Part shown: positions 11,143 through 20,531 of the stretch, piece after piece
Layout of the letters: each line of letters opens with the position of its first letter
Numbering within the stretch: position 1 is the first letter of the stretch
NCBI GenBank assembly: GCA_008933025.1
Contig: WBXI01000004.1
Span: forward strand, 1 to 54,501
Direction of reading: 5' to 3'
DNA from: Verrucomicrobiota bacterium
GTDB taxonomy: Bacteria; Verrucomicrobiota; Verrucomicrobiia; Limisphaerales; UBA9464
DNA length: 54,501 nucleotides
The notes under the pieces: model-generated
Told to the model about the DNA's origin: nothing
The model's input: the letters and a program-made list of their open reading frames with translations, nothing else
Databases searched by the model: none
Made by a program: the position numbers and the translations under genes

Positions 11143-11331
11143 TCAGGCGAGGGCGTTGACGGAAATGACCTGACGTCCGTTGTAGAAGCCGCACGACGGG
11201 CAAACCCGGTGCGGGACATAGGCCGCGGCGCACTGGGGGCACGTGGACAATTGCGGGAGCTTGAGGACGGAGTTGTACGCCCGGCGCATGCGCTGCCGGC
11301 TCCGCGACGGTTTGCGTTTAGGAACACCCAT
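11143..11331 (-). CDS. rpmF: Ribosomal protein L32
   Basis: 62 residues beginning MGVPKRKPSRSRQRMRRA, the standard L32 N-terminus. It keeps four zinc-ligand cysteines in CPQC (32-35) and CPSC (45-48), i.e. the zinc-binding C+ form. It is a component of the 50S subunit. It sits 12 bases downstream of the yceD-like gene on the minus strand and upstream of plsX, the usual operon order. The length and motif are complete. Confidence 0.97.
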   Translation of the reverse strand: MGVPKRKPSRSRQRMRRAYNSVLKLPQLSTCPQCAAAYVPHRVCPSCGFYNGRQVISVNALA

Positions 11332-11343
11332 AAATTCTCAGGT

Positions 11344-11838
11344 CTAAAGTTTCAGCTTTTTCAACGCGTCCCATGGCGAAACCCCGTCGGTCGGACCGAC
11401 CGGGCTTCCCTCCCCGAGACGCAAATCGCGGTCTGGAGCCTTCGGCACCAGGCCGCGACAATCCGGAGTGCACAACGGATTCGTTGGCAGGGCGAGGAAA
11501 GTGTCCTCCCGCAAATAGGGCGTCAAGTCGGCAAAATCATCCTTTACCGCCACCGCCTCCTCTCCCTCCAGCGGCACCAGCGACGCGAAATCCTCCACCA
11601 CCAGCGGTTGCCGGAAGGTTTTCAGGCATCGCCCACAGTCGCATTCGATCTCCGTCTCCAGTCTCCCCACCACCGTCAATTCCGAGCCCTGCCGGTCGAC
11701 TTCCAGATCGTACGACAACGGTTCCACGAACCGCACCAACTCGTCCTTGAAGTCGGCCGCGAATTCCCCGACCGGAATTTCCCCCTCCAGATGCGCGGAC
11801 TCTTTCTGCAGGTCCCGGATGTTCACCAGCAACGGCAT
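11344..11838 (-). CDS. yceD: YceD/DUF177 family protein
   Basis: 164 residues. The C-terminal half has the two cysteine pairs typical of DUF177: CDCGRCL (about 86-92) and CTPDCRGL near 125-132, which may bind a metal. The protein is almost always encoded directly ahead of rpmF and has been linked to 23S rRNA maturation and L32 supply in other bacteria. This is the first gene of the minus-strand cluster; its promoter must lie in the 182-base divergent gap with the gene at 12021. Confidence 0.9.
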   Translation of the reverse strand: MPLLVNIRDLQKESAHLEGEIPVGEFAADFKDELVRFVEPLSYDLEVDRQGSELTVVGRLETEIECDCGRCLKTFRQPLVVEDFASLVPLEGEEAVAVKDDFADLTPYLREDTFLALPTNPLCTPDCRGLVPKAPDRDLRLGEGSPVGPTDGVSPWDALKKLKL

Positions 11839-12020
11839 GTCCGCACCCTAGCGCGCCGCGACCCGCCACCCAAACGCAATTTCCACCCGTCGCCTTCCCG
11901 CGGCCATCGAAGGGACAACGACACTGGACCCCGCGACCCAAAACGTTTTCGATCGCGATCGCGCGCCGGTCGCCGCGTGCATGCGCGCCATCCGGATCCC
12001 GGCGGCGACGCGCCTCCCCG

Positions 12021-14594
12021 ATGAACATGAACACGAAGCGCCGGGTCTTGACCGCGGCCCTGCTGGCCGCGCCGCTGGCGGCGCTCCACCCCGCCTCACC
12101 CGGTCCAAGCACCCCGTTCGGGGAGGCCACGCCGGCCGCCGCGATCCAGGTGCTCCGGGATTTCCGGATCGAGCGTTTGTACTCCATGCCGCATTCGGAG
12201 GGATCGCTGATCGCATTGTGCTTCGACGATCGCGGGAACATCTATGCCGCCGAGCATGGACCCAAGCTGTTCCGCATCACCCCGCCGCCGCTCGGGGCGT
12301 CCCCGGATTCCGCGGCCAAGGTGGAAGTGGTCTTCGGCGATCTTCTGAAGCCCGATCCGAGACCGCCGATTTTCGGCATGGTCCAGGGCATGGCCTTCGT
12401 CGACGGCTCGCTCTATCTGGTCAGGCATGGGGACCTGACGAAGGAACATTTCCTTCCCGATGCCATCGTCCGCCTGAAAGACACGGATGGAGACGGCCGA
12501 ATGGACGCCGTGGCACGCATCTTCGAGTTCCCCGCGGTACCCGACGAAAACCCCGGCTGGCACGAGCACGGGGTTCACGGCATCGCCCGCGGACCCGATG
12601 GCAAGTCGATCTACGTCATCGGCGGCGACCGCAATCGTCTGCCGTCGGAGAAGAGCCGCACGCCGCCCCACCGGAACCGGGACGCCTGGGGCCAGCGATT
12701 CGAGAAAGAGCCTTTTGCAGGAGGCTGGGTCATGCGCGCCGATCTCGACGGCCGGAATGCCGAGGTCGTGTGCACGGGCCTGCGCAACGGCTACCGGATC
12801 GCCTTCAACCACCAGGGCGATCTCTTCACTTTCGACAGCGATCTGGAGTTCACCGTCGGCATGCCGGAATACCGACCGACCGCCATCCGCCACATCCTGA
12901 GCGGCACCGACAGCGGTTGGGGAGGCCGCGCCGGCGCGATGGAATGGAGCTGGACGCCGACGTGGGAAGACATCCAGCCGCCGGTGAAAAACATCGGCCC
13001 CGGGTCACCCACCGGCGTCTGCTTCGGTTACGGCGCCCGGTTCCCCGCCAAATACCAGGAGGCACTCTTTGCCTGTGATTGGAGCTATGGCCGACTTTTC
13101 GCCGTCCATCTGAAAGCCAACGGCGCCGGTTATACCGCGGAAGCGGAAACCTTCCTGAGCGCGGCGGGATTGCCGATCAGCGATCTCGCCGTGTCGCCGG
13201 CGGACGGGGCGATGTACTTCGTCACCGGCGGCCGTGGCACCCAGAGCGGGCTCTACCGGATCACCTACCGGGGCGCCGAAAGCACGGCTCCCGCGGCGTC
13301 GAGACCCGTGGCTGCGACCACCGCCGCCTTGCACGCGGAACGCCGGAAGCTGGAGTCCTTCCATGGCGCCCCGAACCCGGCGGCGCTGGACTTCCTGTGG
13401 CCGCGTCTGGCGCACGAGGACCGGGCGATTCGCGGGGCCGCCCGCATCGCGCTGGAATGGCAACCGGTGGCCGAATGGAAGGCGCGCGCCCTGTCGGAAA
13501 GGAATCCGCGCATCGCGCTGCAATCCCTGCTGGCCCTCGCGCGCTCCACGGACGCGCAGACCGGGGTGCAGCGGGAACTGTTGGACGCGCTGGACCGGTT
13601 GGGGTTCGCCAAACTCGGCCCCGACGAACAATGCTGGCACCTCCGCATCCTCGCCGTCTCCGCCATCCGGCACGGCAGCTATCCCCCCGATGTCGCGGCG
13701 AAACTCGTCGCGCGTCTGGAACCGCATCTCCCCTCGCCCGACCGACGGGTCAACGAGGAGATCGTTGCCGCGTGCTCCGCGCTGGGCAGCACCACGTTCC
13801 ACGCGAAGACGCTCGACCTGCTGGAGCGCAGCCGCACCCAGGAGGAACAGATCCTATATACCCGGGCGCTCCTCCACCCCCTGGGCAAACCGGCGTGGAC
13901 CCACGATCAGCGCGAACGCTTCCTGAAACTCTCGGTCCAACGCGTGCCGTATTGGAAAGGCGGCTCGTCGGTCAAACCCCTGCGGGAAAGCGTCCTCGCA
14001 TCCGTGGTGGCGATGCTCGCCGGGGACGAGCGCCGGCAATTCGCGGAACTGATCGCCGCCGCCGGGAAGCCGGCCGGCATCGTGCCGACGATCCCGCGCG
14101 GTTTCGTGAAGCACTGGACGGTGGAGGATATCGCCCCGGCGCTGGAGGCCGGATCGAAGGCGAAACGCGATCTGCGGAACGGACGGAACCTCTTCACCGC
14201 GACGGGCTGCATTCTCTGCCACAACTTCCGCGGCGAGGGCGGCCTCGCCGGTCCGGACCTGACGGGCGCCGGCGGGAGGTACACCCCGATCGATCTGGCC
14301 GACAACATCCTGAATCCCAGCAAGGTCATCAACGAACAGTATTCCCTCAGCATCTATACCAGGAAGGACGGGAGCCAAGTGGTGGGGCGGCTCGTGAACA
14401 TGTCGCAGGACACCCTGATGGTCGCCACGAATCCCATGGACCCCGGGGGTTCGGAACTGCGCTTCAGCAGCAAGGAGGTGGCCAGTGTCGCCGCCTCGTC
14501 CGTTTCCCTCATGCCGGAGGGCCTGCTCGACACGCTGACCGAGGCCGACGTGCTGGATCTGTTGGCCTATCTAACCCGGCCCCCGGCCCCATAG
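12021..14594 (+). CDS. PVC-type beta-propeller protein with C-terminal cytochrome c domain
   Basis: 857 residues. A signal peptide (about 1-24, MNMNTKRRVLTAALLAAPLA) leads into a sugar/sorbosone-dehydrogenase-like beta-propeller (about 40-430) with motifs such as NGYRIAFNHQGDLFTFD. A helical HEAT-like part (about 440-690) follows, then a C-terminal cytochrome c-like domain with C730-I-L-C733-H734 covalent heme motif and the distal segment DNILNPSKVINEQY. This architecture is abundant in Planctomycetes and Verrucomicrobia and is usually assigned to periplasmic oxidation of carbohydrates; the substrate is unknown. It is transcribed divergently from the yceD cluster and stands alone. Confidence 0.85.
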   Translation: MNMNTKRRVLTAALLAAPLAALHPASPGPSTPFGEATPAAAIQVLRDFRIERLYSMPHSEGSLIALCFDDRGNIYAAEHGPKLFRITPPPLGASPDSAAKVEVVFGDLLKPDPRPPIFGMVQGMAFVDGSLYLVRHGDLTKEHFLPDAIVRLKDTDGDGRMDAVARIFEFPAVPDENPGWHEHGVHGIARGPDGKSIYVIGGDRNRLPSEKSRTPPHRNRDAWGQRFEKEPFAGGWVMRADLDGRNAEVVCTGLRNGYRIAFNHQGDLFTFDSDLEFTVGMPEYRPTAIRHILSGTDSGWGGRAGAMEWSWTPTWEDIQPPVKNIGPGSPTGVCFGYGARFPAKYQEALFACDWSYGRLFAVHLKANGAGYTAEAETFLSAAGLPISDLAVSPADGAMYFVTGGRGTQSGLYRITYRGAESTAPAASRPVAATTAALHAERRKLESFHGAPNPAALDFLWPRLAHEDRAIRGAARIALEWQPVAEWKARALSERNPRIALQSLLALARSTDAQTGVQRELLDALDRLGFAKLGPDEQCWHLRILAVSAIRHGSYPPDVAAKLVARLEPHLPSPDRRVNEEIVAACSALGSTTFHAKTLDLLERSRTQEEQILYTRALLHPLGKPAWTHDQRERFLKLSVQRVPYWKGGSSVKPLRESVLASVVAMLAGDERRQFAELIAAAGKPAGIVPTIPRGFVKHWTVEDIAPALEAGSKAKRDLRNGRNLFTATGCILCHNFRGEGGLAGPDLTGAGGRYTPIDLADNILNPSKVINEQYSLSIYTRKDGSQVVGRLVNMSQDTLMVATNPMDPGGSELRFSSKEVASVAASSVSLMPEGLLDTLTEADVLDLLAYLTRPPAP

Positions 14595-14665
14595 CTCCGT
14601 TCGGCCCCGGCGCCAATCCGCCGGGTCACGGAACCCAGCCGTCGGCGTGCCCCCGGCCGGGTCCC

Positions 14666-15289
14666 TCAACCGCGGGGCCCCGTGCCGCCGGATGCCGCCT
14701 CGCCGCCCTTCTCGGACGGGCCGGTCCCGACGGTCCAGTCCCAGAGCACCACGTCCCATTCCAGACCGCCGTACTCGACCGAATGAATCACTTGGAAGCC
14801 GGTCTTCAGATGGGCCTGCAACGAACGTTTGTTCGCCCGCGCCACGTCCGTGATGCCATAGAGGTATTCGCCTTGAAGGGATTCCCTGAAGAGTCGGTAT
14901 AACCGCGGGACCAGTCCCTTCCCCCGGTATTCCTTGTCGACGCACAGTTGCCCGACGACGACATAATCCACCGTCCGCAGGGGCACCCGGTTGAAATCGA
15001 GTTGGTCGATCTGGTGGAACAAGGCGGCCAAGAACGTGTGCCCGGCACCGGCACGCCTCGTGACCGCCAACGCGTATCCCACCACGCGATCACCGTCCAC
15101 GGCGACGACGGACGGTCGGTCGTCGTTCATCCGCGCCAGGTACCCGAGGTCGAATTCGGCAATCAAGAATCCCTGTTCGGCGGCCTCGTCGTCGCCGAGA
15201 TGTCTTCTCAGGTTCCTGCTTTGCAACGACAGGATGCCTTCCAGATCCGAAGGGCGGCCTGCCAACCGCGTGACAATCTTGCTTTCCAT
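14666..15289 (-). CDS. GNAT family N-acetyltransferase
   Basis: 207 residues. The acetyl-CoA-binding motif A is clear (GQLCVDKEYRGKGLVPRLYR, about 119-138), preceded by the beta-4 strand and followed by ANKRSLQAHLKTGFQ, the usual motif B alpha-4 region. The last 20 residues are a Gly-rich tail. It is convergent with the cytochrome-c propeller gene. The acceptor substrate cannot be predicted. Confidence 0.85.
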   Translation of the reverse strand: MESKIVTRLAGRPSDLEGILSLQSRNLRRHLGDDEAAEQGFLIAEFDLGYLARMNDDRPSVVAVDGDRVVGYALAVTRRAGAGHTFLAALFHQIDQLDFNRVPLRTVDYVVVGQLCVDKEYRGKGLVPRLYRLFRESLQGEYLYGITDVARANKRSLQAHLKTGFQVIHSVEYGGLEWDVVLWDWTVGTGPSEKGGEAASGGTGPRG

Positions 15290-15532
15290 TTCGCTGAACC
15301 GCGCCCCGGCCCCATCGCCGGTCGACGGAGGCTATGGGCGGCCTGCCCTTGATTCAAGGCGCCGGGCATCCGGGGCGGCTGGCGCGCGGACCCGCAGCCC
15401 GTTGGACAACCGCCGGGTCGCCATTTCGGGGGAAAGGCACGGGACCCACGCCCTCCGCACGGCACCCCGAGACCATTCGAGACGGCTGCCGACCCTTGCA
15501 CGGCGCGGGACATCCCTCGTACGGTTCATGGG

Positions 15533-16288
15533 GTGAACTTGCGCGCGCTGAATCTGCCCTTGGCCACCACCCTGCTGTGCGCCGCCTGCAATTCCATGCC
15601 CCGGGCCACGCTCCCGCCCGCGGCGAATGCGCCGGCCCGACTCTTGTTCGTCGGCAACAGCTTCACGTATTACAACGGCGGGCTGGAGAACCACGTCCGG
15701 CAGTTGGCCGCGTCCACCCGCCCGCCCCGGGCACTGGAGACGGACCGGGGCACCAAGGGCGGCGCGACCCTGAAAATCCTCCAGGGGCAGGAATGGCTGC
15801 ATGAAAAGATCCGGAACGGACGTTACGATCTGGTGATCCTCCAGGAGGACATCCCGGAGTTGACCGAACACGATGTGGCTCCGTTTTTCGAACAGGTCCG
15901 CCTCTTCGACGGCGAGATCCGGAAGTCGGGCGGCAAGACCGCGCTGTTCATGGCGTGGCCTTACGAGCGGTTGAACTGGGTTACCCTGGAGCGGATCGAC
16001 CAAGCCCACCGGGCCATCGGCAAGGAACTGGCCCTGCCCGTGGCACCGGTGGGAATTGCATTTAGGCACGCGCTGCGGGCCCGGCCCGGGTTGGCCATGT
16101 TGGGGCCCGACAGGGAACACGAGACGATCCATGGCAGCTACCTCGCGGCCAACGTCATCTATGCCGTTGTTTTCGGGACGACCCCCGAAGGGGCGACGTA
16201 TCGCCCGCCCGGCGTGTCGGCGGAAGAGGCCGCGTTCCTCCAGGGAGTCGCATGGGCCACGGTCATCGAGTGGCAAAAGCCCCGTTGA
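15533..16288 (+). CDS. SGNH-hydrolase-like secreted protein
   Basis: 251 residues from GTG 15533. The N-terminus is hydrophobic and ends at C19 (TLLCAAC), a weak lipobox, so it is probably exported or a lipoprotein. LLFVGNSFTYYNGG (nucleophile S43) and the late motif DREHETIHGSYLA, with a plausible catalytic His, match the SGNH esterase fold; the LVILQE segment fits block III. Such proteins are common de-acetylase/esterase candidates in PVC bacteria. No operon partner: the next gene starts about 200 bases on. An ATG five bases upstream is in another frame. Confidence 0.75.
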   Translation: MNLRALNLPLATTLLCAACNSMPRATLPPAANAPARLLFVGNSFTYYNGGLENHVRQLAASTRPPRALETDRGTKGGATLKILQGQEWLHEKIRNGRYDLVILQEDIPELTEHDVAPFFEQVRLFDGEIRKSGGKTALFMAWPYERLNWVTLERIDQAHRAIGKELALPVAPVGIAFRHALRARPGLAMLGPDREHETIHGSYLAANVIYAVVFGTTPEGATYRPPGVSAEEAAFLQGVAWATVIEWQKPR

Positions 16289-16496
16289 GCGCGGAATCGC
16301 GGCGAACGTTCCCGTTTCGCCCCGGCACCGTCCCCGGGCCCGCAACCCAAGATCCGCGCGATCCGGGCCCCGAATTCCGCGGCCGGGCTTTCAAAGCCCA
16401 CGCTTTTCCCGTCTACTGTCGTACGTGCGGCCTCCTGATGTGCAGATACCCCCGGTCTCCCGCGATCCAGCGGGCGGCGGAAGCCCGCCGGTCGAA

Positions 16497-17171
16497 GTGC
16501 CGTTCGTTCGGCGTTTCGGCAGCAACGATCTGCGACCCGGGGAACGCCCGGAGTCGCCGGGCGAGCGGTGGGCGAACGTCGTCAGCCATGGCTTCGGTTT
16601 CGTGGCGTCGCTGGCGGCAGCCCCGGTCCTTTTGATCCCGGCCGTGAAGGCTCGCGGGGCGATGGCCAGCGCCGGCGTGGCGATTTTCGTTCTGACCGCG
16701 GCGCTGTTGTACTTCTCGTCGTCGATTTTCCACGCCCTGCCGCCCGGGCGGGCCAAGAAGTTCTTCGAGCAGATGGATCACGTGGCCATCTACCTGTTCA
16801 TCGCCGGGACCTACACCCCGTTCACCCTGGGTGTGCTCCGGGGTGCCTGGGGTTGGACGCTGTTCGGCGCGATCTGGTTCCTCGCACTGGCGGGCGTCGC
16901 TCACAAATTGCTCCATGGACTGCGGTTTCCGCGGTTGTCCCTGGGTCTCTACCTGGGGATGGGCTGGATGATCGTCGTGGCGGCGTGGCCGATGTACCAG
17001 CGGATGGCCTTGCCGGGGTTGCTCTGGCTGGTCGCCGGAGGATGCGCCTACACGGCGGGGGTGTTCTTCTATGTCGCCAAGCGCCTGCCGTACCGGCATG
17101 TCGCCTGGCACTCGTTCGTCCTGCTCGGCACCTGCTGCCACTTCGTCGCGATCCGCGACTATGCCGCCTGA
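16497..17171 (+). CDS. Hemolysin III / PAQR-type membrane protein
   Basis: About 224 residues with seven hydrophobic helices. The family signature residues are SSSIFHALP near helix 2, [20 protein letters not shown] after it, and the C-terminal [16 protein letters not shown]. The histidines in the helix-2 SxxxH and the C-terminal HxxxH are the metal ligands of PAQR proteins. The N-terminus is uncertain: GTG at 16425, 16440 or 16497 are all in frame; I chose 16497 because it gives the usual short cytoplasmic lead before [13 protein letters not shown]. The function is unclear beyond membrane integrity or lipid-hydrolase suggestions for the superfamily. Confidence 0.85.
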   Translation: MPFVRRFGSNDLRPGERPESPGERWANVVSHGFGFVASLAAAPVLLIPAVKARGAMASAGVAIFVLTAALLYFSSSIFHALPPGRAKKFFEQMDHVAIYLFIAGTYTPFTLGVLRGAWGWTLFGAIWFLALAGVAHKLLHGLRFPRLSLGLYLGMGWMIVVAAWPMYQRMALPGLLWLVAGGCAYTAGVFFYVAKRLPYRHVAWHSFVLLGTCCHFVAIRDYAA

Positions 17172-17379
17172 ACGGACGGCGCGGGGGCTTGGCCCGTCCC
17201 GTTCCACGACCGGCGGCACGCAAGGCCTCGCGTTTGCCGCGCTCCCCGTCCCGGAACCATCCCTCCTCGTCGTCACGCTCGGAACGCGGATCCTCGGGCG
17301 TCCCTGCGTTTTCCGGCGCCGCGCCTCGGCCCTCGGCAGGGCGGACCGCCCGCCTTGGACCCGTGGTGGGATGCCCCGC

Positions 17380-17397
17380 CCCCTTGCCAGCAAGGGG
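17380..17397 (+). other. GC-rich hairpin upstream of mdh
   Basis: Perfect 7-base stem CCCCTTG / CAAGGGG with a four-base loop, 58 bases before the mdh ATG in a 284-base intergenic gap. There is no T-tract, so it is not a typical intrinsic terminator; it could be a leader structure of mdh or the end of the hemolysin-III-like transcript. Confidence 0.35.
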
Positions 17398-17455
17398 CGC
17401 TTGCCCGCACCGCCCGGCCCCGGCTAAATCCCGCTTTCGGAATCGCTATCGAACC

Positions 17456-18442
17456 ATGAATGCTCCCATCCGTGTCGCCGTCACCGGTGCCGCCGGCCAG
17501 ATCGGCTACTCCCTCCTGTTCCGCATCGCCTCCGGCGCGATGTTCGGCCCCACCCAACCCGTCATCCTCCACCTCATCGAGATCGAGCCCGCCCTCAAGG
17601 CGCTCAACGGCGTCGTGATGGAACTCGAGGACTGCGCCTTCCCGCTCCTCCAGGGCGTCGTCCCCACCGCCAGCCTCGACGAGGGATTCCGCGGCGTGAA
17701 CTGGGCCCTGCTCGTCGGCTCCGTCCCCCGCAAGGCCGGCATGGAACGCAAGGACCTCCTCGGCATCAACGGACGCATCTTCACCGGCCAGGGTTCCGCC
17801 ATCCAACGCAATGCCGCCTCCGACGTCCGCACCCTCGTCGTCGGCAACCCCTGCAACACCAACTGCCTCATCGCCAAGAGCAGCGCACCCGACGTCCCGT
17901 CCGACCGCTGGTTCGCGATGACCATGCTCGACCAAAACCGCGCCAAGACGCAGCTCGCCAAAAAGGCCGGCGTCGCCGTCGATCAGGTCAGCAACATCGC
18001 CATCTGGGGCAACCACAGTTCCACGATGTATCCGGATTTCCCCAACGCCCGCATCGGCGGCCGACCCGCCCCGGCGGTCATCGGCGACGACGCGTGGTTC
18101 AAGGACACCTTCATCCCCATCGTCCAGAAGCGCGGTGCCTCCATCATCGAGGCCCGCGGCCTCAGTTCCGCCGCGTCCGCCGCCAATGCCGTCGTCGACA
18201 CCGTCCGCGCCCTCGCCACGCCGACGCATCCCGACGATTGCTTCTCGGTGGCCGTGCATTCCGACGGCAGCTACGGCATCGAGAAAGGCCTGATGTTCAG
18301 CTTCCCGATCCGCAGCAACGGGTCGAAATGGGAAATCATCCCGAACGTGGCGGTCGGCGAATTCAGCCGTTCGAAGATCACCGCGACCGAGAACGAACTG
18401 AAGGAAGAGAAGGCCCTCGTCTCGGACCTGCTCCCGAAATAA
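17456..18442 (+). CDS. mdh: Malate dehydrogenase
   Basis: 328 residues, the length of the type 2 (cytosolic-like) NAD-malate dehydrogenases. The NAD-binding loop [18 protein letters not shown] is at residues 10-27, the substrate-binding Arg region is [17 protein letters not shown] follows the cofactor site, and the catalytic His is in [16 protein letters not shown] 17456 gives the standard N-terminus. It interconverts malate and oxaloacetate in the TCA cycle. It is monocistronic, ended by a strong intrinsic terminator at 18472-18504. Confidence 0.97.
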   Translation: MNAPIRVAVTGAAGQIGYSLLFRIASGAMFGPTQPVILHLIEIEPALKALNGVVMELEDCAFPLLQGVVPTASLDEGFRGVNWALLVGSVPRKAGMERKDLLGINGRIFTGQGSAIQRNAASDVRTLVVGNPCNTNCLIAKSSAPDVPSDRWFAMTMLDQNRAKTQLAKKAGVAVDQVSNIAIWGNHSSTMYPDFPNARIGGRPAPAVIGDDAWFKDTFIPIVQKRGASIIEARGLSSAASAANAVVDTVRALATPTHPDDCFSVAVHSDGSYGIEKGLMFSFPIRSNGSKWEIIPNVAVGEFSRSKITATENELKEEKALVSDLLPK

Positions 18443-18471
18443 CGGCCGCGTTCCGCGAAAACCATCGTGCG

Positions 18472-18504
18472 ACGGCCGGGCCCACGCCCGGCCGTTTCGT
18501 TTTC
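18472..18504 (+). terminator. Intrinsic terminator of mdh
   Basis: A 10-base perfect stem (ACGGCCGGGC / GCCCGGCCGT), loop CCAC, followed by TTCGTTTT. It lies 30 bases after the mdh stop and is the clearest rho-independent terminator in the window. Confidence 0.9.
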
Positions 18505-18581
18505 ACGCCTTGCCCCGCGACCGTCGGCCAGGAGCGGTTTTCCGCCCGCGAGTTTTCGGGTTCCTGGTCTATAATCCCTCC

Positions 18582-19000
18582 ACGGCGTTCGTCCCCTGCC
18601 CCGAATGCGGCCACGCGTTCTCTTCCGCGGCGCCCGCCTGCCCGGGTTGCGGATACCAGTGGCCCAGCGGTAGGCCGAGAAATCTCCGGTCCGGGCTGCA
18701 CCGTCCCCGGCGATGGACACGCTGGAAATCCTGCGCGAGGTCCGGCCCTCGTGGTGGAACTTTGGTCGGCATCTGCTGTTCTCCTGGCTGCTCGCGCCCC
18801 TTTTCGTGGCCCTCTGCCGACGCAATGGGTACCTGATGCGGATCTACGCGGACCGCGTCTCCATCGTGCAAGAATTCCAGGCGAAGGAGACGACCGAGTT
18901 TTTCATCAAGGACATACGGGCCATCGACCTGCGGCAGGGGTTCTGGGGCCGGATGGCGGGCATCGGCGACGTGACCATCGCCACGGCCGTCACCCCGTGA
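18582..19000 (+). pseudogene. Decayed zinc-ribbon + bacterial PH-domain protein
   Basis: Two halves of one recognisable protein type lie in different frames. A zinc ribbon, CPEC-x10-CPGCGYQW, is read in one frame from 18597. The bPH2-like domain (MDTLEILREVRPSWWNFG onward, with the hallmark RQGFWGRMAGIGDVTIAT) is read in another frame from ATG 18713. A TAG at 18671 in the second frame places the frame change between 18671 and 18713. No start codon sits near the ribbon, and the PH domain stops at ATAVTP, about 20 residues short of its normal end, where it runs into the convergent GNAT gene. A TATAAT at 18570-18575 could be a relic promoter. The 95-residue PH part might still be expressed on its own. 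Confidence 0.55.
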
Positions 19001-19454
19001 AATCGACCTCGAAGACCTCGTAGCCCGGGGCGCGCATCCCGATTTTGACGTAGGCCGCGCGCGCCCGGTTGTTCTCGTGTTCCATGTAGAGCCGCAACCC
19101 GCACACGCCCGGGTTCGCGCGCGCTTCCGCCTCCACGTGCCGGTACAATGCCGCGAACACGCCGCGGCCACGGTGATCCGCGCGCACGTAAACGCTCTGG
19201 ATCCACCAGAACATCCCATTCCGCCAATCGCTCCACTCGAACGTCAGCATCAGTTGCCCCACCACCACCCCGCCGGATTCCACGACGTAGTAACGGCCCT
19301 TCGTGGCGTCGCCCAACACCACCCGGACTCCCGGCCCGATCTTCGCCGGATCGAGTTCGCGTCCCTCGGTCTCGCGCGCCAACGCGCGGTTGAAATCGGC
19401 GATCGCGTCGGCGTCGGGGAGGCGCGCCGACCTTGGGATCCATTCGGTGTGCAT
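18990..19454 (-). CDS. GNAT family N-acetyltransferase
   Basis: 154 residues from ATG 19454 (a TTG at 19463 would add three). The acetyl-CoA loop is visible as VYVRADHRGRGVFAALYRHV, and MEHENNRARAAYVKIGM is the typical alpha-4/beta-6 end with the conserved Asn and Tyr. It lies 13 bases after the serine acetyltransferase stop on the same strand and may share its transcript. Its end overlaps the convergent decayed PH-domain gene by 11 bases. The substrate is unknown. Confidence 0.88.
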   Translation of the reverse strand: MHTEWIPRSARLPDADAIADFNRALARETEGRELDPAKIGPGVRVVLGDATKGRYYVVESGGVVVGQLMLTFEWSDWRNGMFWWIQSVYVRADHRGRGVFAALYRHVEAEARANPGVCGLRLYMEHENNRARAAYVKIGMRAPGYEVFEVDFTG

Positions 19455-19467
19455 CGTGGGCAAGTTT

Positions 19468-20385
19468 CTAGATCTGCCAGTCCGGCGCCTCGATGCGGTC
19501 GCGCTTGGACATGATCTTCACCTTGAACTCCTCCATCAGCACCAGCGAGTCGGGCGGAACGCTCTGCAGCAGGAAGACGTTCCCGCCGATGGTGCTCCGG
19601 CTCCCGATCACCGTCTCGCCGCCGAGGATCACCGCGCCGGAATAGATCGTGACGTGATCCTCGATGGTCGGGTGCCGTTTGACGCCGCGCAGGGACTGGC
19701 CGCCGCTGGTGCTCTTGGCCCCCAAGGTCACGCCATGGAACACCTTCACGTGGTTCCCGATCACGCAGGTTTCCCCGATCACCGTCGCCGTGCCGTGGTC
19801 GATGAAGAAATGGGTCCCGATCCTCGCGCCCGGATGGATGTCGATGCCGGTACGACCGTGCGCCCATTCGGTCATCATGCGCGGCAGCAGCAGCACGCCG
19901 CGCTCGTGCAACTCGTGCGCCAACCGTTGCACCGCGATGGCCTCGATGAACGGGTAGGCGGTGATGATTTCCTCGCGACTGCGCGCCGCGGGATCGCCCT
20001 GGAACGCGGCTTCCACGTCCGTCTGCAACAATTCCCGCACCGCCGGCAACCGCCGCAGAAACGCCTCCGCCAACCCGTGGGCCGAACGCCGGGGATCGAT
20101 TCCCTTCGCGTCGGTCGCCACGAAACACCCGATGCTCTTGCAGATCTCGTCCTCCAGGCGCCCCGCGATCCCGTCGATCAACAGCGCCGTCTCCGCTTTC
20201 AACTCCGACGAATGCACCACCTTGTCGTCGAAGAAACCCGGGAACAGCAGTTTGAGGAGATCGGCCGCGATCTCGATGACCGCACCGCGCGACGGCAGGT
20301 TCGCGCCGTCGATATGGTTGATGCCGCCATGCCGGCGGTAGCTGACCAGCAACGCGTCGGTGAGTTCCGTGATCGGAAAATTCAC
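19468..20385 (-). CDS. cysE: Serine O-acetyltransferase (EpsC/CysE type)
   Basis: Makes O-acetylserine from serine and acetyl-CoA, the precursor of cysteine. 305 residues from GTG 20385, the length of the longer EpsC-type enzymes. The N-terminal helical domain includes DVEAAFQGDPAA; the left-handed beta-helix has hexapeptide repeats with HPGARIGTHFFIDHGTATV and KVFHGVTLGAKS, containing the catalytic and CoA-binding His/Asp residues. The frame continues upstream without a credible start; GTG 20385 matches the family N-terminus. It lies downstream of a lipoprotein gene but is separated from it by hairpins at 20452-20510. Confidence 0.92.
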   Translation of the reverse strand: MNFPITELTDALLVSYRRHGGINHIDGANLPSRGAVIEIAADLLKLLFPGFFDDKVVHSSELKAETALLIDGIAGRLEDEICKSIGCFVATDAKGIDPRRSAHGLAEAFLRRLPAVRELLQTDVEAAFQGDPAARSREEIITAYPFIEAIAVQRLAHELHERGVLLLPRMMTEWAHGRTGIDIHPGARIGTHFFIDHGTATVIGETCVIGNHVKVFHGVTLGAKSTSGGQSLRGVKRHPTIEDHVTIYSGAVILGGETVIGSRSTIGGNVFLLQSVPPDSLVLMEEFKVKIMSKRDRIEAPDWQI

Positions 20386-20451
20386 GGGCGGACTATCGCC
20401 GTGTCCGGGGCGGGGGTCGAGGCCGCATGCGGCCGCGCGGGATGGAACCCG

Positions 20452-20499
20452 AAAAGGCAAAACGGCGGGCCGGGGCACGCGGTGCCGCCGAACCCGCCG
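20452..20499 (-). terminator. Hairpin and U-tract after the small lipoprotein gene
   Basis: On the minus strand the stem CGGCGGG / CCCGCCG (20499-20493 and 20469-20463) is followed by a TTTTGCCTTTT run. An overlapping upstream stem CCGCCGC / GCGGCGG (20510-20494) could form instead, so the two structures are mutually exclusive. It probably ends the lipoprotein transcript ahead of the serine acetyltransferase. Confidence 0.6.
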
Positions 20500-20531
20500 C
20501 TGCGCGGCGGAAACGGAAAACGGTCTTCCGA

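Noticed and set aside
16386-16400. GGGCTTT/AAAGCCC inverted repeat after the SGNH gene
   Set aside because: Loop is too short for a good terminator and the T-run after it is weak; left out.
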